Source: Azadirachta indica
Lineage: Eukaryota; Streptophyta; Magnoliopsida; Sapindales; Meliaceae
Direction of reading: 5' to 3'
Assembly: GCA_022749755.1 (NCBI GenBank)
Contig: CM040453.1
Location: 12,409,368-12,473,367 of the forward strand
Length of the DNA stretch: 64,000 nt
A program made the translations under genes and the position numbers. The stretch's first letter is position 1. The number at the start of each line of letters is the position of its first letter. Positions 1 through 11,004 of the stretch are shown here, in pieces. The notes beneath the pieces are model-generated. The model was not told the origin of the DNA, ran no database searches, and was given only the letters and a program-made list of their open reading frames with translations.

Positions 1-240
1 TGTGCGAGTACTTGTCATTTTTCACTTGTTATTTAAATGATTTACTGATAAAATATTTCACGCATATTTTCGGCCTATAGTTGTGTCAATTACACGAATA
101 CTAAATAATCATACATGTTAATTCTATTAGATCGTTTGATTATTTTTTTGCATTTGATTTCATTTTATTATATATATTAACATGTTTGTTGATATTAAAC
201 AGAATAATATTATAAAAGATTTTGTTTAACTTTTCCACAG

Positions 241-3200
241 GTTGCATTCCCAAACTTGGAGCTATTGGAATTGAGTGGATTAAATGTTCACGTGATTTGG
301 CAAAATCATGTTGCAGCAGTGTCTTGTGGTCTTAAAAGTATAACACATTTGATCCTAAGTGACTGTAATAATTTAAGATATTTGTTCTCATCTTCTACGG
401 CTGGCAACTTCGCTAGACTCCAACAGCTTCAGATAGACGACTGTGAGGCCTTACAAGAGATAGTTGTTATAGACGATGAAGGTAATGATGTAGTATTCTC
501 TCAATCATAATTTTTAATGATGGAAGATCTTGAAAATCTCACAAAATTCTTATCAGGTGAATGTATTGAATTTCCATCCTTCAAAAAATTGTACATAAGG
601 GGGTGTCCAAAATTGAAGCAATTCATGGTAAAAGATACAAGTACGGACCAATTGAAAGAAATGCCATTACCTCTCTTCAATCAAAAGGTACAATTATCCA
701 AGGTTTGAGCTTTTGTCACTTTTATAGGAGTCTATCATTTAGTCAGCACTTATAATTCCTAATGTTAACCTTTCGACTTCTCTAATTTAATAGAAATATA
801 GATAATTGCATATTTACCTCTATGACCTACAACAAATTTTTAAACTCTATCTCTTAACTTCCCCGCTTTTCAAAACTAATTTCCTTTTTTTTTTTTTAAA
901 TAACATTTTTCTAGTCCCTCTAGTTGTGGCATTTAGGTCAAATTATTTTTATCATTGAATAATTTAATAGCTTTGTTCAACTCTTAATATATAGCTCTGT
1001 TACAGAACCTCCTTGTAGTTGTTAAACGGATGAAAAGGGAGGATAACATTAGGGGTGGTAAGTTTGAATTAAATGATATATAGATAAATATTTGAAATGC
1101 ATCATTATTTCTTATTATATGGTCATTTTATTTTCTATTTTTTTAATTGTGCTGGTACTTGTCATTTAAATGACTTACTGCTAAGATATTAAACAATCAT
1201 GTATAAGTGTAAACAAATTAAATACTTACGTAACAATAATAAATTTAAATATTAAGATTGTGACAAAACGTTTAATTCGCAAGCAGGTTGCGGTACCAAA
1301 CTTGGAGTCCTTGTTCCTTTCAAATTGTGGTAGTCTGAGCTGTCTATTTTCATCTTCTATGATCAAAAGTTTTGTCCCACTCAAATATCTTCGAATAAGC
1401 AAATGCTTGGACTTAGAAGTGATATTTGACATGGAAGGTGAAAATTCTGAGGATAAAGGTAGTGCAATAGTCTCTCAATTAAGTTTCTTGCGTATTGCTG
1501 ATCTACCAAAACTGAAGCATGTATGGAACAAGGACCCCCAAGGACTTGTATCCTTTCAGAATCTAAAGAACATAAGCATTGGCAGGTGTGCTGGACTAAA
1601 AGAGGTGTTTCCATCGTCTATTGCTAGTAGTCTCTCACAACTGAAAAGTCTTGATATAAGTGATTGTGGGGTGGAGGAGATTGTTTTTGTTGCAGATCAA
1701 GAAGGAACAGAGACAATTACTAGATTTGTGTTTCCAGGGCTACAGTCTCTTATACTAGATAACCTGCCAAATTTGACAACGTTCTTTCCTGGAATGTATA
1801 CCGTGGAATGGCCAACATTATCGGAGTTGACGGTGAGTGAATGGGAGACGGTGATGAATATTCTCACTAATAAGGAGGGACATCCCCGGATTTTGTTTGG
1901 AAAGGTATGAATATCCCCAGATTTGTTGGATTACTAACAGTAGTGGCAGCTTCAAATTAATTAAACAAACATGATTATTAATTATTTATAATATCAACAT
2001 CAAGACTGGTTTGTTTGAGCTCAGCTAAGAGATTAAGAAAAAAGTCTAGTTTTTCTTTCCTGATTTAGACGATGTCCACTTATCCCCTACCTTTTGATAA
2101 ATACTCAGTTAGCCCTTTTAGTTAATATTTGAAAAATAATATTTGTTGATAAGAAATTTTCTTTCTAAATTTTCTTAATTAATTTTAAAAATAATAAGGA
2201 ATGTTAACGATAATCATAAAAATATTAACAAATTATAACATCAACAATTCTTATAATTAAAAGATTATTTTTCAATTATTTAAACTCTAAAATTAGATTT
2301 GAAGTAACAAAAACTTATACAAATAAAAATTTTAAATAATTAATATTTAAATAGAATAGCATTTTTTTATTATTTTCTAAAATAATAATAAAATTATGAA
2401 TTAATTATACATATTTTATTTCTTTTAAAATCAAGCAAAAAAATTGAAAGAGATAATATGATAATAAATTTTTTTGAAAAATAGGTGTAAATAAACATTG
2501 TGTAATATATATATATATATATATATATATAGGAATTTGACATAATATTTTGTAATCTCGAATTAACTTAGCATTCTCCTGTTAAAGCTGCATATATCAA
2601 AATCAATTGATCTAATTTAAAATTGTTGAATTCATCGTTTGATTTAACTAATTTTCTATTTTGTTAAATTTACGGAACATCTGACGGTATTTTTTTTTTT
2701 TTTAATCAGGTTTTGCCTAATTTGGAAAAATTAATTGTAAGAGGAAAGGGCATAGCAAAGATACGGCAATTTCCAGAAGACCTCATATGCAAACTTAAAT
2801 GCCTGCAAGTCGAATTCAATGAGTCAACTGTTATTCTATCACTTGATTTCCTTCAGAGATTTCGCAACACAAGAAGGCTCGAGATACAAGGACAATCTTA
2901 TATTCGTGATAGAAAAGAAGAAGAAAATCAGATATTGACACGGATAAAAAATCTTGACGCATGTTCGGATTTGATGCACATTTGGAAAAAAGAGTCCAAT
3001 ATGGACCATTTGGTTCATCTGGAAGTACTCTATTGTAAGAATTTGATTAATAGTCTAGTTCCATCTTCGACATCCTTTGGAAATTTAACAACTCTGAGGG
3101 TATTTTTTTGCGAAGGAGTGACAAACATAGTAACATCCTCGACTGCAAAGAGCCTGGTGCGACTAAGAGAAATGACTGTAAGTTCGTGCAAAATGTTAAC

Positions 3201-4082
3201 AGAAGTAATGGCCGCGGATGAGGGAGATGATCATGAAGCAAAAGACTATGAAATTGTTTTTAGCCAATTGAAGAAGTTGAGTCTTTCTAATTTAGAAAGT
3301 CTCACAAGTTTCTGCTCTGCTAATTATATCCTCCAATTCCCATCTTTGGAAGAATTAATTGTGGAAAATTGTCCCAAGATGAAGAGTTTCTTCATAGGAG
3401 AATTAAGCACACCCAAGTTACGGAAAGTAAGGCAATCCAGTTGGCGTGATAATCAATGGTCTTGGAAGGGCGACCTTAATAAAACCATACAAGAGCTACA
3501 TGAAGAATCGGTACGTATGAATTTAGTATATTTTGAAACGGAGAGAATGACTTTTTTAGCAAAAATTAAAATAGGAAATTTAAGAATAAATTGGACCTTT
3601 TCTGAAACACTTTTACTCTCTCTTTGGGCCAGCATAATTAGAATGAATAAAATCTATATTTTTATTCTTGCAGTGTAGAAACAGACATGATGATGAAGAA
3701 GATGTGAAGACCGAGGACGTAGGAGGCAGTGGTAATTTGGTAAGATCTATTTGACAAGTCTTTATTCTTATGTTTATTAAATTTGATAATTTAAATATGT
3801 TCATTACCACTCCAGCCCCATTCTCAGTATCTTGGACTTTTCGGTAGCATGGAGGATTGATATAAATAGATAAGGAAACTAAGATGTGATAAAAGAGGAA
3901 ATTTGTTATAGATCATATTTGAATGAGTTATGTCTTTTCTTAATATGTAATAGTGTTGCTAACTATAGAAGCTAGTTGGAGCAACTTATAAGAAAAGTGC
4001 ATTTGCTCTTTTTTAACAGAAACTAGTCCAGAGTTCTAAGGAAGAATTTCCAGGCCAACCGTCTACGCAACAGCCAGAATAA
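241..4082 (+). pseudogene. 3' LRR exons of a CC-NBS-LRR disease-resistance-type gene (unit A), one in-frame stop
   Basis: These are the C-terminal leucine-rich repeat exons of an NLR immune receptor of the At4g27190/RPS2-like kind; the CC and NB-ARC parts lie left of the window. Exons by splice signal and frame: 241-687, 1287-1904, 2710-3510, 3674-3739 and 4020-4082, all phase 0. Each LRR exon opens with the same module start (VAFPNLE, VAVPNLE, VLPNLE), so LRR blocks correspond to exons. Repeats of the form L..L.I..C..L..I are visible, with phrases such as FPSLEEL and LKKLSLSNLESLTSFC. The last exon is short and hydrophilic, ending QQPE then TAA at 4080-4082. One TAA (508-510) interrupts the first exon, and the same frame continues after it to the donor at 688. 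The gene is therefore probably broken, unless that exon is skipped or the stop is an assembly error. Family is clear; functional state is inferred. Confidence 0.8.
2504..2531. repeat. (AT)n microsatellite in NLR intron
   Basis: A pure AT dinucleotide run lies in the intron between the second and third visible LRR exons of unit A. Confidence 0.85.
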
Positions 4083-4441
4083 TTAAGGTCATTTTTCATT
4101 GTCATTTTGGCAGAAATTCACGTTGCAGCTAGTGTTTCATGGTGAGAGGGCCTTGTATTTTTAGCTTGACTATTCTATACTACTTACTTAATTGCTTTGC
4201 CTATTATAGCTTTATTTTTATTGTGACTTCAACTTTGGAGCTTTTCTATTAAATCTTATTAGCTAATATGTTAACGAGTCCAATGCCATTTTATGCGTCT
4301 TTTCAAAACCTTATATATTTTTTGCTAACAGAGGGTTGATAAACAGATAAGGAAAATGTAGCAAAAGAGGAAATTGCTTATAAATCATAATTGAACGAGT
4401 TGCATATGTTTTTTCTTAATAAGCAATAGCATTGCTTACTA

Positions 4442-4590
4442 GAGAACCAAGTTTGGACAACTTACAAGAGAGGTGCTTTTGTTCTGTTTTGTTTACAGAC
4501 ATAGTCCAGAGTTCTGTGGAAGATTCTGCGGGCCAACCTTCTATATGCAGCCTTGGGAATAAGGCCATTTCAGTTACCTGATCTTATTAA
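4442..4590 (+). pseudogene. Second, alternative copy of the NLR terminal exon (unit A)
   Basis: The acceptor and terminal exon at 3964-4082 recur here in diverged form. There is a polypyrimidine tract and acceptor ending at 4498, then an exon that reads IVQSSVEDSAGQPS (compare LVQSSKEEFPGQPS upstream) and continues to a TGA near 4581. The homology starts further left, near 4320, so the intron end was duplicated too. It could be an alternative last exon or a dead duplicate; RNA data would be needed to decide. An equivalent copy exists at 16,350 in unit B. Confidence 0.5.
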
Positions 4591-7589
4591 GAGCTGTGGG
4601 TTGAAGGAATGATAAGAATTAAGCATCGGGAGGAAGGCAAGGGAATCTGTGGTGTAGTGTTCAACAGAGTGTAGTAATGTAATGTGGTAAGGATTGTTTG
4701 TGAAGTTTTGTTGTTTATGGTCAAATTTCTAATAAATCTGATACGTTTATTTGTTAACCACTCCAATGCCAGTATGATTCTTGATGAACAACAACGAGGA
4801 AGATGTAGCAGGCAGTGTTTAGTTTTCTTGATGGTGAAACAGATCTCCATTCCTTTTGTTGCAGTACTCATGGTGATTTTATTAATTACTTACGCTGATT
4901 CAACCTGTGGGGATCCAACATTAATTAGGAAATTTTGTATTACTCATTTGGTTGTGTGTGCACATTGTAATTACTGTGTATGTATTGGTTGAGAAAACAA
5001 ATCTGTAGGTTTCTTGATGATGAATGATGATATTAGTAATGTTGCAATTAAGCGCCTTGTTCTGGGGACAATGAAATCAGAGGTGCTGTGATAATTTTAT
5101 ATATGCTCTCCACTGCTGCTTCAGCTAAAAACTGGTACTGCTTGCTGCAGTGTAGGTGCTGTGGGATTGCGGTTCTTGTGCTGCTGATGCTGCTTTCTCT
5201 GCTGTTGCCCTGTTTTTATTTTTATGACTAGCTGCTGCTCTGTGTTGCCAATCCGCTGCTTCTGATGTAGTGATTTTTCTGATGGTGTTTCTGTACATGT
5301 CTTTGCTGCTGATGGCTTAATCTGCTGTTGCCTCCTGCTGTATAGATCCTGTTCTTGTCCTGCTGATGCTGTTCTCTCTGCTCATGTCCTGTTTGAGCCG
5401 CTATTATGCTTGCTGCTTGTCTTTCCCGCGTAAGTTGGCGTTTGCTGCTGTTAGCTGCTGGTTTATTGTTTATTGCTGTTGCTTACTACCAGCTTGTTCT
5501 GCCGCTGCCGGTGCTGTTTTTTGATTACTGCTGATGGCTTAATCTTCTACTGCTTGCTGCAGTATAGCTGCCGTTTTCTCTGGCGGTGTCCTCTTTGAGT
5601 TACTATTACGCTTGCTACTCGATTATCCCGCTGCTGCTAGGGATTGCTGAAAACTCTTTCTATTACTTATGCGCCTGTTTGTTGCTGCGTATTGCAGACT
5701 TTTTCCTTCGGTTAGGACTGCTTCTTGTGCTTGTGCTGGAACTAAATACTTTAATAACTGTGGTTTCAAAATTAAAGGGAAGTGCACAAAATTTCAAAAG
5801 TAACTGTATTGTAGGAGAAATCTATTCAATATATGTTGCATATGCTAATTACTATTGTGTTTCGATTGGTTTTGAAAGAGGCCTGCTAGATTTTTTGAAT
5901 GGCAATAAATTCATAAACTTTCAGCTTTAACATTTTCTAACAAAATTAATCTCTAAATGGGGTATGTCATTCACAACTTATGCCTGAGAAGAGCCTGTAT
6001 GTTAAATTGAAGAAGTACTGCTTCATGACGGATAGCTTCAGTAGAATGGGAACCATATCTTTTGAGTTATATGCTGCATTCCTAAATATTGCAACTAAGT
6101 GAAATTTTGGGCTTGAAGTATTTAAAGGATTTAAATACAAATCAGGGCAAATAAAGTAACTGAATAAATGTTATTTTTACTAATAATATAAATGTTATTT
6201 ATACTCTTTTTTTACAAGGACATCCATTGAACCAAATCGAAAAGCTATCGAGAGGTTACCATGAGGAAGTATAAAAATTCAAGAACTATTCTGAAACCAC
6301 AAGTAACAAATGGCAATATAATGTTTGCAAGAGAAAAAACAAACACAATAAAATAGGCAACAAACTATTACAGGGAGGAAACCAAGAACACTGAGTGATA
6401 TTAACTGTATATTTCAGCACTTGTAGCAACCCAAAACTCATAATTTGGCCATCTATGCCTGCAATTGTCGTGTAAAAGATCACCACTTGTTTGTAAATAG
6501 AGCGACACAGTATCGCTCAACTCATCCTGTCAAAGCAACCGAAAAGTATTACAATAAATACACCGAATCACCTCAGCAACTCCAATAAACAATTAAAATT
6601 TCCTCGATCTGCATTTCACATGATTTAGCAATTATGTCTACTGCTTCTTTCAAGTCCCAACACTATAACTTAAAAAACTTATGTGTTACCTCATTCAACA
6701 TTTCCATGGCACATTTCATCGAGCAAGTTCAATCTGTCAAACAAATCTTTACCAATACCAATTGCCTGCAAATCCCATAATCAAAAACTTAATAAAACAC
6801 CCTCTAAATCTTCATGAAACAACTTTCACTATGCATCAATCCATTATGACTAACCCAGAAAACCCGCACTGTGCATACCCCATAACATCCATGAAGAGAA
6901 AGAAAAGAAGTAAACAAAGAGGCAATTCGGAGATGAGAGTAACCAGTAAGCAAAGAAGTCAATAATGGATGTTAGGCAATTGGTGAATTAGTTGTTATGG
7001 TTGGTTCATCTCTTAAGTATGTAGTCTTACAGGACTGGCCAAACTGTGCCTTGTTTTCTGGGCGCGAGTCAAAATGTATTCAAAGTCAAAGCTTGAGGAA
7101 CAACTCTTTTAGTTTGCATTTTTAACCATTTGTTTCTATGGATTAAAGGTTTTCTTTAATCAGTTCCCTGACACTGATCTGGCAAATGAAACTACGGTCA
7201 TTTTTTCTTTTTTCTTTTTTAAAAAACATTTTGTATGGAATTCTATATAAAATTAGCAGGTTCAGCGAAATGTTTCTCTAATTGTTATGACTCGTATCTT
7301 GTGCCTTGCTCCAAAACTATTTTCCTTAGGTATTTTACTCTAAAGCTGGAATACTTTTCTGTTTTATTTTACACTCATATGTACAGGTGAGACAAGTTTC
7401 CTTGATTTCTGTCAATAATATCTTGTAGCGATCACATTTTGAATCTGAAATCCGAAATTTCGGCTAACAGAAATAATGTAATTCACTGATCATTTCCCAT
7501 GTTTACAACATTATATTTAAGACAACAAAACGAATACCTCACACATAGATTTCCGAGCTCCAAAAACAGAGGCCACCAGAAGAATCCGA
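4591..7589. other. Non-coding spacer of unit A, duplicated in unit B
   Basis: No supportable protein gene. The whole stretch aligns by eye with 16,425-19,520 at high but imperfect identity, including the CTG-rich tract. The short reading frames in it are not kept in size or frame between the two copies in the way a selected protein would be. Confidence 0.6.
5100..5700. repeat. Degenerate CTG/TGCTG-rich low-complexity tract (unit A)
   Basis: About 600 bp dominated by irregularly spaced TGCTG and CTGTT words, in sharp contrast to the AT-rich surroundings. No reading frame is kept: frames carry stops and the copy in unit B differs by indels not in multiples of three. It lies downstream of the NLR tail exons and downstream of the convergent LYR gene. 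It looks like an old degenerate minisatellite, possibly transcribed as a 3' UTR, but neither is proven. Confidence 0.6.
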
Positions 7590-8057
7590 TCACCGTCCAT
7601 CTCCACCACCACCACCGCGTTCCTTCGCAATCTGCTGTGTCTGCTTCTCAGCAAGCTTCTCTAGGGCCGATTCCACCGCATCACGCCCTCCGATAAGCAA
7701 CCTGTTCACAGTTTCCAGATCTTTTTCAAATCGAGCTTCTTCAAACTCCTTCCGCGCGTTCTCTCTCAAAATATCTCGCCACAGGATGCCACGTGAATCA
7801 GGCCACATGAAGAATCTGGTGGCCCGGACGATGTCTCGGTAGAGACTCAAGGCCTTCCGCCAGGTAGTCAACACTCTCTGCCGAGCCAAGAGTTCTTCCT
7901 CGTCATCGTCAAGAGATTTCTCTCTCTTCACGACATGTCTATCTAATAACTCCTCCAAAGTGTCTGGACCGTCTTGTAACAGACGTCGGATAGAAAGTAA
8001 GTTGTTTCTCCCAACTATTTTTGAAAGACTTCCCCATTTTTGCATCGTCGTTGCCAT
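7590..8057 (-). CDS. LYR-motif (Complex1_LYR) protein, copy A
   Basis: A single-exon gene for a 155-residue protein with the LYR signature: ALSLYRDIVRATRFF contains L-Y-R followed downstream by the conserved F. The next block (WPDSRGILWRDILREN) and the basic/acidic helix KEFEEARFEKD match small mitochondrial LYR proteins, which bind Fe-S assembly or respiratory-complex factors. From memory the nearest relative is Arabidopsis EMB1793 (At1g76060), an embryo-essential LYR protein, but I could not check this. The start at MATTMQKWG is chosen because homology with copy B begins there and no in-frame ATG precedes it. The C-terminus is a glycine run ending in TGA. The gene converges on the NLR tail. 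Compared with copy B it carries W for R just before the motif (TTWRKALSLYR). Confidence 0.8.
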   Translation of the reverse strand: MATTMQKWGSLSKIVGRNNLLSIRRLLQDGPDTLEELLDRHVVKREKSLDDDEEELLARQRVLTTWRKALSLYRDIVRATRFFMWPDSRGILWRDILRENARKEFEEARFEKDLETVNRLLIGGRDAVESALEKLAEKQTQQIAKERGGGGGDGR

Positions 8058-8116
8058 TCCGCTCCTCCAATTTCTCCCAAATTATTTTATGATTATTTAT
8101 TAATTCTCTTTCAGCA

Positions 8117-8505
8117 TTGTGAAGATACTCTCTGCCCAGATACTCCGCCCAGAAGCTCAGTTGCTGCTGACCTCGTACTGAACGCTCCCCTATTGTTTTA
8201 ATGTTGAAGACTCAGTTGCTATTGGTGTGAAGCTAACTAGATTTTTGCTTAGCTGTCATTGATGAGCTGGCTATTCTTTAACTAACTTGAGGAATTTTGT
8301 TATAGATGTTTTGGCATTGCTTTCCTTGTGATTTAAGAGGTTTACGAGTAGCGTAGAGCGTTCTGTTTTTTGTATAAACAGTCAGGACTCTTTCAGCTAA
8401 GTGGTTGGTGTGTTGATGAAATCTGATTGAATAAAAGGAAGTTCTTTCTCCACAAATTTTTCTTTGCTTTCCCGGGAACCAAACAACATTTTCTGAATCT
8501 TAACT
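8117..8505 (+). mobile_element. Copia-type LTR remnant (5' LTR)
   Basis: Homology between units A and B stops at about 8115, and a TG-starting segment follows. It holds a TATA-like TGTATAAA (about 8375) and an AATAAA signal (8430-8435). It is followed directly by TGGTATCAGAGC (about 8507), the primer-binding site complementary to initiator tRNA-Met that is typical of plant Copia elements. No 3' LTR partner was seen, so this is a truncated element. The exact LTR end is uncertain. Confidence 0.65.
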
Positions 8506-8522
8506 TGGTATCAGAGCTTCAA

Positions 8523-8970
8523 ATGGCCAACGCCAATCTATTCTACCCTAACTTTTTATCAAACACAGCAATTTCTTTTGTTGTTCCAACGAAGCTCGAT
8601 GGAAACAATTATCTCATCTGGAGATCTCAGGTCCTACCATGTATTCGAGGAAACGGCCTTGAAGTTTTCATCAACGGAGTTCGATCAAAGCCTGTGCAGA
8701 TTCTTCAAGATAGCAGTGACAATCAACTGGTTGAGAATCCTGAGTTTACTATCTGGAAAACACAAGATCAACTACTACATGGTTGGTTACTATCTTCTAT
8801 AAGTGAAGCAATCTTAAGCTTGGTAATCGGATGTAAATCTTCTTATGATGTGTGGCTTGCTTTAGAAAAGCAATTTGGATCTCAGTCTAAAGTAAGAACT
8901 CTTTAGCTTCGATTTCAGCTACAGACAAACAGAAAAGATGGATGACTTTCAACTCCTATTGATTGACCAA
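8523..8970 (+). pseudogene. Truncated Copia gag (UBN2-type) fragment
   Basis: From ATG 8523 the frame gives an N-terminal Copia gag: LDGNNYLIWRSQVLPCIRG followed by WLLSSISEAIL and YDVWLALEKQFGSQSK, the hallmark of retrotransposon gag of the gag-polypeptide/UBN2 type. The frame ends at TAG 8904-8906, which looks like a C-to-T change of a Gln codon because gag-like residues (LRFQLQTNR) continue in frame. The similarity then ends near 8970 in unrelated AT-rich DNA. No protease, integrase or reverse transcriptase follows, so the element is dead. Confidence 0.8.
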
Positions 8971-8971
8971 A

Positions 8972-9610
8972 CAATACGGCTAAAAAATCTAAAATACTTT
9001 TAACAAACTATTTTATCTACGTGTAATTTCTATAAATCTCAAGAGAGGTACGTAAAAATACAAAATTTTAATTATTAATTTTTATTACTTTTATTTTTAA
9101 TTGCTTACATTTAAAAATATAACAAAATTAAAAATCTTGTGTTTTTTTTTTTTTGAAACATGGATCGAATAGCCGGCCTGGATCAAAAATTTTAATCAAT
9201 TAAGTTATAAATATTTTGAGATTAAGATCGGATCGATTTTTAATAGTATTTTGAACTTTTACAAGCTTGATTATAAGGCCTGACCCTTGCTAAGACCCAA
9301 ATATTAAATCCGAGCTCGGGCCAAGCCAAACCGAAATGATAACAAATGAATCTGGGTCCGAGCAAAATTTTTTTAAACTCGGCTCGACCCAGGGTTTTTG
9401 CCAATTCTATTTGAAGCTCTTAAAAAATCTCTTGACAATTGATATCAATATTTAACTAATAATTTTATTAATGTTTTTAAAAAATTTAGTATATTTAAAC
9501 AAATTAAAAAGATTATTATCTAACATATTAATACATCAATTTTTTAATTGTTCGTATAATTAGATATTAAGTATAATTTTCAATTCAGCAATGAATTTAA
9601 AATTTTAAAA
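8972..9610. other. Intergenic DNA with a TCGGGC/CTCGG-rich repeat-like patch
   Basis: AT-rich DNA with no gene. A patch at 9170-9420 (for example ctcggctcgacccag) has the look of a dispersed plant repeat, and a similar patch lies at 35,690-36,010. I cannot assign it to a family. Confidence 0.35.
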
Positions 9611-9611
9611 A

Positions 9612-9887
9612 ATTTTGGATTCATCATTTGTTAATCTTTTCTACTTTTGTTAAATTTACTAGTGAGATGGAATATCTAACACTATTTTTTTTTAATTGGT
9701 CACAAGGTTTTGCCTAATTTGGAAAGATTATTTGTAAAAGGAAGGAGAAAATTTTGGATTCATCATTTGTTAATCTTTTCTACTTTTGTTAAATTCACTA
9801 GTGAGATGGAATATCTAACAGTATTTTTTTTTTAATTGGTCGCAAGGTTTTGCCTAATTTGGAAAGATTATTTGTAAAAGGAAGGAG
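9612..9887 (+). repeat. 139-bp tandem duplication spanning an NLR 3' splice site
   Basis: The segment starting attttggattcatcattt at 9612 recurs at 9751 with a period of 139 bp and very few changes. Each unit carries the intron end, the AG acceptor (9706 and 9845) and the first residues of the LRR exon (VLPNLERLFVKGR). Only the second unit continues into the rest of the exon. Confidence 0.85.
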
Positions 9888-10858
9888 CAGAGCAACAATA
9901 TCGCAGTTGCAGAAGACCTCATTTGCAAACTTAAATATGTTGAAGTCGTTGAAGTCAGATTCAATGAGTCAACTATTATTTTATCACTTGATTTCCTTCA
10001 GAGATTTCACAACATGAAAATGATCAGTATACTAGCAGAACCTTATCCATTTCACGGAGAAGTTGATGAAAATGGGAGTATACACTAATAACAAATCTTA
10101 ATGCATGTTCTGATTTGAAGCACATTGTGAAAGAAGATTACTCCTATATGGACCATTCGCTTCGTCTACAAGTCACAAATTGTCAGAATTTGACAAATTC
10201 TCTAATGCCACCATCCACATCCATTCTAAATCTAAAAACTCTGCAAGTATGGATTTGCAATGGATTGAGAAACATAGTAACATCCTTGATAGCAAAGAGC
10301 CTAGCGTAGCTAAGAAAAATGAGCATATCTTCATGCGATATGTTAACAGAAATAGGGACAGCAGATGAGGTAGATGAAGCAAAAGATCATTATGAAATTG
10401 TCTTCGGCCAATTGAAGGAGCTGCAACTTTCTTATTTACTAAGGCTCACAAGCTTCTGCTATGCTAATTGTACACTCAAATTCCCATCTTTGGAAGAATT
10501 AGATGTGAAATATTGCCGCAATATTAAGAGTTTCTTTAGAGGAGAAATAAGCACACCCAAGTTACAGAAAGTAATACTTCAGAGGAAGACTACAGAGTTA
10601 CAAAACCTTAATACAATCATACAAGAGTTACGTGACGAAATGAAGACAGCAGTCATACTAGAGTTTGGTCACCACATGTTACGTATTAATGTATTAGTAA
10701 GCTTTGAAACAGAGAGAATTAATGATTTCTTCAGCAAAAATTAAATACGAAATAATTTAACAATAAATTCGACCATTTCTTGGAGAACATAAGAATGAAT
10801 AAAATTTTCGTTTTGTTTCTTGCAGCAGAGCGGAAGATTTGCATCAAGAAGGACTAAG
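9846..10858 (+). pseudogene. Broken LRR exon block of NLR unit B
   Basis: Homologous to the third LRR exon of unit A (2710-3510) and its following small exon. It opens VLPNLERLFVKGR and later has FPSLEELDVKYC and ISTPKLQK, which match unit A. It is inactivated in several ways. A one-base length difference near 9905 shifts the frame. Stops occur near 10,087, and a TAG at 10,307-10,309 stands where unit A has an Arg codon. The donor that ends this exon in unit A is not preserved. The small exon (10826-10858) keeps an acceptor and a GT donor. No NB-ARC part is present, so unit B began as a 3'-only duplicate or lost its 5' half. Confidence 0.8.
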
Positions 10859-11004
10859 GTAAAGCGCGACCAGAAAGATACAACAAGCGGTGTTAAATAA
10901 TGCGGTGAAGATTTATTTGACAAGTTTTGATTCTTATGTTGAAATTTTTTACTAAATTTGATAAATAGGCTCATTACCAGTTACAGCCCCGTTCTGTGTA
11001 TTTT

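Noticed and set aside
4587..4871. Minus-strand frame (94 codons) that also appears at 16,421-16,723 (100 codons)
   Set aside because: Its presence in both units is explained by the segmental duplication. There is no domain, and the lengths and termini differ.
6681..6965. 94-codon plus-strand frame in the unit A spacer
   Set aside because: Not maintained in the duplicate at about 18,490-18,730, and no recognisable domain.
8500..8520. TGGTATCAGAGC taken as part of a tRNA gene
   Set aside because: It is the primer-binding site of a Copia element; no cloverleaf surrounds it. No tRNA or rRNA gene and no CRISPR-like array was seen in the window.
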